From: an uncultured Alphaproteobacteria bacterium
Lineage (GTDB): Bacteria > Pseudomonadota > Alphaproteobacteria > Rickettsiales > UBA1997
Direction: 5' to 3'
DNA length: 7,958 nt
Assembly: GCA_903898475.1 (NCBI GenBank)
Contig: CAIUFU010000079.1
Location: 1 to 7,958 of the forward strand
A program made the translations under genes and the position numbers. Numbering within the stretch: the first letter of the stretch is position 1; each line of letters begins with the position of its first letter. Under the pieces are notes generated by a model. That model was not told the origin of the DNA. It was given only the letters and a program-made list of their open reading frames with translations, and made no database searches. Positions 1-3,765 of the stretch are shown piece by piece.

Positions 1-6
1 CCTGAA

Positions 7-31
7 TCATGCTTCGACAGGCTCAGCATGA
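7..31. repeat. Intergenic repeat element with TTCGAC and GCTCAG core, left end
   Basis: The sequence GCTTCGACAGGCTCAG (11-26) has the form of the dispersed intergenic repeats written around TTCGAC and GCTCAG in many bacterial genomes. It sits in a perfect 7-bp inverted repeat (TCATGCT at 7-13 with AGCATGA at 25-31). The same two words occur in reverse orientation at 7896-7924. It lies just beyond the 3' end of the LexA-like gene. No T-run follows on either strand, so it is not a typical terminator. Confidence 0.5.
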
Positions 32-70
32 CATCGAGTGCAGAGTAACAGTGAGTTTAGACACTTTTAG

Positions 71-685
71 CTAAAACATCCGATTACTAATAACCCCACG
101 CACCACGCCTTCAACGCGAAAATCTTCCGCCGCTAAAAACGGCTCGAACTCGCTATTTAGCGACACCAAAATCACCCGATCTTTCTTGCTCTGCTGCTTA
201 ATTTTTTTAATCAAAACCTGCTCGTCATTCACGCACAAAACCGTCACGCCATTTTCGGCTTTGTTGGTTTTTTCAATAATCACAAAATCGCCGGCGCTGA
301 TCTTTGGCAGCATTGAATCACCTTTCGCCTTCACCAAAAAAGCCTTGTCGGAAGCAAAACTTAAAAATTTTGTCGAAATCGGCACGCGATCAATCGGATT
401 GCCGTCAAGCACCGAACCTTCCGGCCCGCAAGTCGCAAGACCGTATAAATTTAGGTAAGCAATTTCTTTGTCGGGGCGTTTTAAAATTTGATAATCGCGC
501 GAATTATTTGGGTTCTTTTTTAAGTAACCTTTTTTCTCCAACTGCGCCATGTGATGCACCACAACACTGGTTGACGAAGCATTGATTAACTCTTGCAACT
601 CGCGCACCGTCAAAGGCTCGTCAGAGTTTTTTGAAAGTATTTCAATTAATTTTGTTTGGGCGGGATGCAGGCGTTTTTCAGGCAT
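71..685 (-). CDS. LexA-like self-cleaving transcriptional repressor (wHTH plus S24 peptidase)
   Basis: This is a 204-residue protein, close to the 202 residues of E. coli LexA. Residues 1-70 form a winged helix-turn-helix: LTVRELQELINASSTSVV holds the recognition region and is followed by LEKKGYL. Residues 77-204 are an S24/LexA-UmuD serine peptidase domain. Visible key residues are the nucleophile Ser124 in KGDSML, the general base Lys160 in VLIKKIK, the NSEFEPF block and the closing VEGVVRGVI. The self-cleavage site aligns as Cys86-Gly87 (ATCGPEG), as in UmuD, rather than the Ala-Gly usual in LexA. In the family, RecA filaments trigger cleavage and release of DNA-damage genes; that role is inferred here. 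The gene is divergent from a small WYL-like gene, and the shared intergenic region carries palindromes that could be its operators. The ATG at 685 has no Shine-Dalgarno. It could be a specialised LexA paralogue rather than the cell's main SOS repressor, so no symbol is given. Confidence 0.88.
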   Translation of the reverse strand: MPEKRLHPAQTKLIEILSKNSDEPLTVRELQELINASSTSVVVHHMAQLEKKGYLKKNPNNSRDYQILKRPDKEIAYLNLYGLATCGPEGSVLDGNPIDRVPISTKFLSFASDKAFLVKAKGDSMLPKISAGDFVIIEKTNKAENGVTVLCVNDEQVLIKKIKQQSKKDRVILVSLNSEFEPFLAAEDFRVEGVVRGVISNRMF

Positions 686-715
686 TTGAAAAATAGTTTG
701 TGTTGTTAATTTTGC

Positions 716-734
716 GTTCTAGTTTTTCTAGAAC
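716..734. promoter_or_regulatory. Candidate operator: perfect palindrome upstream of LexA-like gene
   Basis: GTTCTAG (716-722) and CTAGAAC (728-734) form a perfect 7-bp inverted repeat around TTTTT. It lies 31 bp upstream of the LexA-like start codon and just downstream of the predicted minus-strand transcription start (near 743), a good place for autorepression. The outer GTTC/GAAC words resemble LexA half-sites, but the spacing (GTTC-N11-GAAC) matches neither the Gram-positive GAAC-N4-GTTC box nor the alphaproteobacterial GTTC-N7-GTTC direct repeat. Binding by the neighbouring repressor is inferred. An AT-rich RNA hairpin is the alternative reading. Confidence 0.5.
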
Positions 735-749
735 ATCACGAATAAATCT

Positions 750-778
750 ATTAACTCTGGTTGAGAATTTAAAGTCAA
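750..778 (-). promoter_or_regulatory. Predicted sigma70-type promoter for the LexA-like gene
   Basis: On the minus strand a -35 box TTGACT (complement of 773-778) is followed after 17 bp by GTTAAT (complement of 750-755), which matches four of six -10 positions. Transcription would start near 743, giving a leader of about 58 nt that contains the 716-734 palindrome. A one-base shift of the -10 (TTAATA, 18-bp spacing) is equally possible. Confidence 0.4.
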
Positions 779-797
779 ACTTTTTAGCCAGAGTTAA
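751..797. promoter_or_regulatory. 10-bp inverted repeat bracketing the divergent promoter region
   Basis: TTAACTCTGG (751-760) and CCAGAGTTAA (788-797) are perfect reverse complements separated by 27 bp. One arm overlaps the predicted -10 of the LexA-like gene and the other lies just upstream of its -35. The interior contains a small hairpin, AAAGT (771-775) with ACTTT (779-783). It could be a pair of half-sites for a dimeric regulator or a stem in the leader RNA of the rightward gene; the sequence does not decide. Confidence 0.4.
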
Positions 798-820
798 ATC
801 GTCTCTTAGGAGGCGAGGTT

Positions 821-869
821 CTCCGCAAAAGCGGGGCGCGACTCGTGTCGCGTTATCTCGAAGGGATAA
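821..869. repeat. Three stacked hairpins, GC-rich, upstream of the WYL-like gene
   Basis: Three potential stem-loops follow each other with no or almost no spacing: CTCCGC with GCGGGG around AAAA (821-836, one G-U pair), CGCGAC with GTCGCG around TCGT (837-852), and TTATCTC with GGGATAA (853-869, one G-U pair). The block is much richer in GC than its surroundings. The last stem ends 28 bp before the ATG at 898. It may be a structured 5' leader of the WYL-like gene or a degenerate mobile repeat. No known riboswitch class was recognised. Confidence 0.4.
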
Positions 870-897
870 AAACATTTTTAATCGCAAAAAATATTTT

Positions 898-1158
898 ATG
901 AACACACAAGAAACCTTGACCAAAGCCATGCTGAACAAACAGCCAATCTCATTTCAATATTCTCGCCTTGGCAGAATGCAAAGCGCCGAAATCGCCAATG
1001 CTCACGTGATTTTTATTTCGAACAAGCTGGGTAAAAAAACTGTAACAACTGACGTTTCATTTGAAAAAAGCGGCGTTGCCGGCTGGAAACATTTTGACAT
1101 TAGCAGCATGTCTAATGTGCGGATTTTGGGTGGTGAAGAAATGTTGTCGGTGAATTAA
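898..1158 (+). CDS. Small WYL-like domain protein
   Basis: This 86-residue protein begins MNTQETLTKAMLNKQPISFQY and ends GGEEMLSVN. The opening AMLNKQPISFQYSRLGRMQSAEI resembles the start of WYL domains (a helix, a hydrophobic strand ending in Y, then a loop with a basic residue). The closing GWKHFDISSMSNVRIL resembles the R-x-F-x-L-x-R-I stretch that ends them. The W-Y-L tripeptide itself is replaced by VIFI. WYL domains are ligand-sensing modules of bacterial regulators, normally attached to a helix-turn-helix; here there is none, so the protein could modulate another regulator. It is divergent from the LexA-like repressor. The start at 898 was chosen because the domain begins there; the open frame continues back to 700, but only through the hairpin region. 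There is no Shine-Dalgarno. Assignment to WYL is by pattern only and moderate. Confidence 0.6.
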   Translation: MNTQETLTKAMLNKQPISFQYSRLGRMQSAEIANAHVIFISNKLGKKTVTTDVSFEKSGVAGWKHFDISSMSNVRILGGEEMLSVN

Positions 1159-1181
1159 GCGACAATTTAACAAAAGTTTAG

Positions 1182-1224
1182 CGTCTCCGCTGCGAGACGA
1201 GATAATCATTTGCCGCCCTATCTC
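1182..1224. repeat. Two adjoining hairpins downstream of the WYL-like gene
   Basis: CGTCTC (1182-1187) pairs with GAGACG (1194-1199), and GAGATA (1199-1204) pairs with TATCTC (1219-1224). The first begins 23 bp after the WYL-like stop codon. It has no following T-run, so it is at best a weak or factor-assisted terminator. The words GAGACGA and CGAGATAA are reverse complements of TCGTCTC (799-805) and TTATCTCG (853-860) on the other side of the gene. Confidence 0.4.
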
Positions 1225-1439
1225 TTCACAGCTAGCTGGCACATTGCATTCAGATTTTTCGCCTTTTGCTCATCTGCAAAACCTTTTGCTACCGACAACT
1301 AGTTGCCTAACCTACCAATCCTTTTGATTAGAGTGGGCGCACTGCTGCAGAGAGTGGCTGAAAAAAACTTTAGAGAGAATTTCATTTTAGGAAAAAAACA
1401 CGAAGCGTTTTGAATAATAGAAGTGGCTGAAAAAACCGA

Positions 1440-1461
1440 ATTTTCTACGTAAGTAGAAAAT
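1440..1461. repeat. Perfect 9-bp hairpin
   Basis: ATTTTCTAC (1440-1448) and GTAGAAAAT (1453-1461) are perfect reverse complements around GTAA. On the plus strand the right arm ends GTAGAAAATC with no T-run, so a simple terminator is unlikely. It could be an operator or an RNA stem. Confidence 0.45.
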
Positions 1462-1484
1462 CTACACACTTAACCCAACCTGCC

Positions 1485-1501
1485 GCCTTTGCAGCAAAGG
1501 C
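1485..1501. repeat. Perfect 8-bp palindrome around a single A
   Basis: GCCTTTGC (1485-1492) and GCAAAGGC (1494-1501) are perfect reverse complements around A1493. The palindrome overlaps the third GGCTGAAAAAA copy. With a single central base it looks more like a protein-binding site than a stable RNA hairpin. Confidence 0.4.
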
Positions 1502-1516
1502 TGAAAAAACTTTCCC

Positions 1517-1542
1517 GATGCTAGAAATTGATGCTAGAAATT
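1517..1542 (+). repeat. 13-bp perfect tandem duplication
   Basis: GATGCTAGAAATT occurs twice in direct succession (1517-1529 and 1530-1542). It ends 26 bp upstream of the predicted -35 box of the pilin-like gene, where activator sites often lie. Replication slippage is the simple explanation for its origin. Confidence 0.6.
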
Positions 1543-1568
1543 GCTGTCGTAAGCTTCCCTCCTATTTA

Positions 1569-1596
1569 TTGACAATATTTTTCGCCATTTTACACC
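1569..1596 (+). promoter_or_regulatory. Predicted promoter of the pilin-like gene
   Basis: A consensus -35 box TTGACA (1569-1574) is followed after 16 bp by a weak -10, TACACC (1591-1596). The start would fall near 1603 and leave a leader of about 30 nt to the ATG at 1635. A weak -10 with a 13-bp tandem repeat just upstream suggests that an activator may be needed. Confidence 0.4.
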
Positions 1597-1634
1597 TGAA
1601 AACTCATTTACCTTACGCAAATTTCCTCATTTAA

Positions 1635-3635
1635 ATGAAAAAATTCTTACGTCGCCGCACCAAGAATGGCGCCTTTTCTCTTATTGAAGTCTCGGTCGTT
1701 TTAATAATTGTCGGAATTTTTATTGCCGGTATTTTTATTGCTGACGAAATGATTAAAAAATTTCGCATTACCGCCGCGCAATCTTTAACAAAATCTTCAC
1801 CCGTCGTGGGCATTAAAGATTCGGCGCTTTGGCTAGAAAGCAGTTTGGACACAGCCTTTAGTAACTCGGAAGCCGAAACCGGCAACCAGCTAAGCGGTTG
1901 GAACGACTCTCACAATTCAGTTAATAAAGTTTTGGTCACAGCCGTTGGCACTGGCCCCGTTTACTCCAAGACCATTAACAATATTCACGCTGTCAAATTT
2001 AGCGGCAGCACCAGTGATTATTTGCAAATTGCTGACGCCAGCTTTCTCAACAAAAGTGACTACACGATTTTGATTTTAGAAAAAAGGCTAGCCTCCGGCG
2101 GCAGTAATTATTTTTTAGGCAGCACCAGCACTAATCTTAACGACAAACTACTTTTAGGCTACAGCGCCGACGCTACGGTGATCCACGCCCAAGGCACTAA
2201 CTACTACAGCCAAGCCGCCTCCACCAGCAGCTACTCTAACTCCTCCAACAAAGCGCGAATGTTTGCCTTTGTTCAAGATTCTACCTTAGGCAAAAAAACT
2301 TACATTAATGGCGTACTTGCAGCGCAAAGCTCAGACACCACGCAAATTTCGGGCCTCACCAATTTAGAAATCGGCAAAGGATACACCGGAGAGATTGGCG
2401 AAATCGCAATTTTCACCCGCGCCCTAAAAGATGACGAAAGGCAAGCAATTGAAGATTATTACGGCAAAAAATGGACGGTAAAAATTGCTCGCGATTCCGT
2501 TGCAGCTTCTGGCGGATCTTGCGTGGGCTACGTAGTAACCGAAAGCGGCTGCGACATGTCGCTAGCCAGCTGCTCAATTTCACAAACCGGAATTTCAACA
2601 ACAGTTTCACCAACTTCCAGCCCAACCCCACTTTCTTGCAACGGCAACCATTACAGCGGATCATTAACCTACACCTGCATTAACGGCAGCGCGAACGTTT
2701 CAGGATCTTGCGTTTGCAGCACCGGATACACTACGCCAAATTGCACTGGCTGCGACACTAATTACGTTTCCGACGGCAATGGAGGTTGCCAACTTGCAGT
2801 TGGCTGCACTATTTCTGCAACCGGAATCACCACCAGCAACGTTACGCACAATGCCAGCAGCAGCGTTACTTGCAATGCAGGCTACAGCGGCAGCATTTCT
2901 TACAATTGCAACAATGGCAGCCCTAATCTCAGCGGCACTTGCACTCCAACCTGCAGCACCGGATCAACGATTGGAATTACCACACGCAACGTCAATCCGG
3001 GCACCGGCACGCTTAATTGCAACGTCTCCAACTTTAACACCTCAGACTCAATTACTTATTCTTGCTCGGGTGGCATCTTTTCGGTCACTGGCGGCACTTC
3101 TTGCGACACTTGCGCTTCTGGATACGCTTACTCTAGCAACAGCTGCTTACCAACTTGCAGCACCGGATCAACGATTGGAATTACCGCACGCAACGTCAAT
3201 CCGGGCACGGGTTCGCTTAATTGCAACGTCTCCAACTTTAACACCTCAGACTCAATTACTTATTCTTGCTCGGGCGGCACTTTTTCGGTCACTGGCGGCA
3301 CTTCTTGCGACACTTGCGCTAGCGGCTACAGCTATTCGAGCGGCACTTGTCAGGTTTCAACACCCACCAGTTCGGGATGTCAATCTGTTGGCGAAGGCGG
3401 CTCACTAACCCTAACCGCCCCGGCCGGAAAAACTTGGCAGACCGTCAACTTTGCTAGCTACGGCACAGCCAACTCTTGCACTCAAGGCGGCTGCCACGCT
3501 TCTAACAGTGCTTCAACCATCTCCTCAGCTTGCATTGGGCGATCAACTTGCACCATTGGCGCTAACAACAGCGTTTTTGGTGACCCTTGTGGTGGCACTT
3601 ACAAAAGTCTGCAGGTTAGATTAACTTCGAACTAA
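1635..3635 (+). CDS. Type IV prepilin-like adhesin with LamG-like, Cys-rich and SUEL lectin domains
   Basis: This is a 666-residue secreted protein. Residues 1-12 are a basic leader, and residues 13-40 are the prepilin motif and hydrophobic helix (AFSLIEVSVVLIIVGIF). Placing the conserved Glu at +5 puts prepilin peptidase cleavage between Ala13 and Phe14, with Ala rather than Gly at -1. Residues about 60-282 look like a LamG/concanavalin-like beta sandwich, ending in the characteristic GEIGEIAIFTRALKDDERQAI stretch. Residues about 313-572 hold four Cys-rich modules of the form SGS-x2-Y-x-C ... SG-x-C; modules three and four are nearly identical. Residues 582-666 match SUEL/galactose- or rhamnose-binding lectins (ASYG, ACIGRSTC, ANNSVFGDPC, TYKSLQV). 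The protein probably sits on a pilus or pseudopilus and binds surface glycans; the role is inferred. At this length it would be a minor or tip component, not a major pilin. No pilus assembly genes lie in the window. There is no Shine-Dalgarno before the ATG. Confidence 0.85.
   Translation: MKKFLRRRTKNGAFSLIEVSVVLIIVGIFIAGIFIADEMIKKFRITAAQSLTKSSPVVGIKDSALWLESSLDTAFSNSEAETGNQLSGWNDSHNSVNKVLVTAVGTGPVYSKTINNIHAVKFSGSTSDYLQIADASFLNKSDYTILILEKRLASGGSNYFLGSTSTNLNDKLLLGYSADATVIHAQGTNYYSQAASTSSYSNSSNKARMFAFVQDSTLGKKTYINGVLAAQSSDTTQISGLTNLEIGKGYTGEIGEIAIFTRALKDDERQAIEDYYGKKWTVKIARDSVAASGGSCVGYVVTESGCDMSLASCSISQTGISTTVSPTSSPTPLSCNGNHYSGSLTYTCINGSANVSGSCVCSTGYTTPNCTGCDTNYVSDGNGGCQLAVGCTISATGITTSNVTHNASSSVTCNAGYSGSISYNCNNGSPNLSGTCTPTCSTGSTIGITTRNVNPGTGTLNCNVSNFNTSDSITYSCSGGIFSVTGGTSCDTCASGYAYSSNSCLPTCSTGSTIGITARNVNPGTGSLNCNVSNFNTSDSITYSCSGGTFSVTGGTSCDTCASGYSYSSGTCQVSTPTSSGCQSVGEGGSLTLTAPAGKTWQTVNFASYGTANSCTQGGCHASNSASTISSACIGRSTCTIGANNSVFGDPCGGTYKSLQVRLTSN
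2952..3350 (+). repeat. 204-bp tandem repeat inside the pilin-lectin gene
   Basis: Two units start at 2952 and 3156 and encode residues 440-507 and 508-572. Both read CSTGSTIGIT-x-RNVNPGTG and run through CSGG-x-FSVTGGTSCDTCASGY. Over the first 165 bp or so the copies differ at about seven positions by eye, then diverge in the last 40 bp. Such identity points to recent duplication or gene conversion. Confidence 0.85.
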
Positions 3636-3657
3636 AGAGTTAGGTTTTTACTTGGAC

Positions 3658-3696
3658 TTGGTTTTCAACTCACTTCATTTTGAAAAAGAAAACCAA
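3658..3696. repeat. 9-bp inverted repeat after the pilin-lectin gene
   Basis: TTGGTTTTC (3658-3666) and GAAAACCAA (3688-3696) are perfect reverse complements with a 21-bp loop. It begins 23 bp beyond the pilin-lectin stop and touches the 24-bp palindrome that follows. It could help end transcription or form a leader stem of the nuclease gene; there is no T-run. Confidence 0.4.
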
Positions 3697-3719
3697 ATTG
3701 TGAGCGTACGCTCACAATT
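3696..3719. promoter_or_regulatory. Perfect 24-bp palindrome with lac-operator-like half-sites
   Basis: AATTGTGAGCGT (3696-3707) is followed at once by its exact reverse complement (3708-3719). The half-site AATTGTGAGCG equals that of the E. coli lac operator; the ideal symmetric lac operator would lack the two central bases TA. It lies 46 bp upstream of the nuclease ATG. By position and perfect symmetry it is a strong candidate operator, most simply for a LacI/GalR-type repressor, although none is encoded in this window. As RNA it would be a 10-bp stem with a GTAC loop and no T-run. Confidence 0.55.
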
Positions 3720-3765
3720 CACGAAAAACCTCCTTTTGCCCATTAAACTCAAGCCTCTAAGCCAG

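Larger units (their letters stand above)
1356..1513 (+). repeat. Three dispersed copies of GGCTGAAAAAA
   Basis: GGCTGAAAAAAACTTT occurs at 1356-1371 and GGCTGAAAAAACTTT at 1499-1513. The middle copy GTGGCTGAAAAAA at 1423-1435 shares its GTGGCTGA start with the first copy. Spacing is about 70 bp. All lie upstream of the pilin-like gene. Function is unknown; they may be binding sites or remnants of a repeat family. Confidence 0.4.
1159..1634. other. Gene-free, repeat-rich intergenic stretch of 476 bp
   Basis: No convincing gene was seen on either strand; the only frame reaching into it (complement of 1057-1242) is antisense to the WYL-like gene. The stretch holds hairpins at 1182-1224, two 10-bp palindromes of related sequence (CAGCTAGCTG at 1229-1238 and CAACTAGTTG at 1296-1305), three copies of GGCTGAAAAAA, two more perfect hairpins, a 13-bp tandem repeat and a promoter near its right end. 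A small RNA gene cannot be excluded. Confidence 0.6.

Noticed and set aside
700..897. Upstream in-frame extension of the WYL-like gene, adding 66 residues
   Set aside because: It runs through the palindromes and stacked hairpins, is rich in Arg/Ser with low-complexity character, and the domain pattern starts at 898.
678..938. Open frame of 86 residues on the minus strand between the two regulatory genes
   Set aside because: It overlaps both divergent genes and the hairpin block, and has no family resemblance.
1182..1199. Rho-independent terminator of the WYL-like gene
   Set aside because: The 6-bp stem is not followed by a T-run.
1356..1542. CRISPR array
   Set aside because: The repeats are only 11 to 13 bp, unequally spaced, and include a tandem pair without spacer.
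716..1542. Clustering of CTAG tetranucleotides in the noncoding region as a signal
   Set aside because: CTAG also occurs repeatedly in the coding parts of the window, so no special enrichment is evident.
2779..3408. 209-residue plus-strand frame rich in Ala, Leu and Thr
   Set aside because: It is the shadow of the Cys/Thr/Ser-rich repeats in another frame; the pilin-lectin frame explains the region fully.
3696..3719. Actual lac operator from a cloning vector
   Set aside because: The site has two extra central bases, and no vector, lacZ or lacI sequence surrounds it.
3652..3765. TTG start giving a 38-residue N-terminal extension of the nuclease
   Set aside because: It would translate the 24-bp palindrome, starts with a rare codon without Shine-Dalgarno, and the DUF1016-like part begins at the ATG at 3766.
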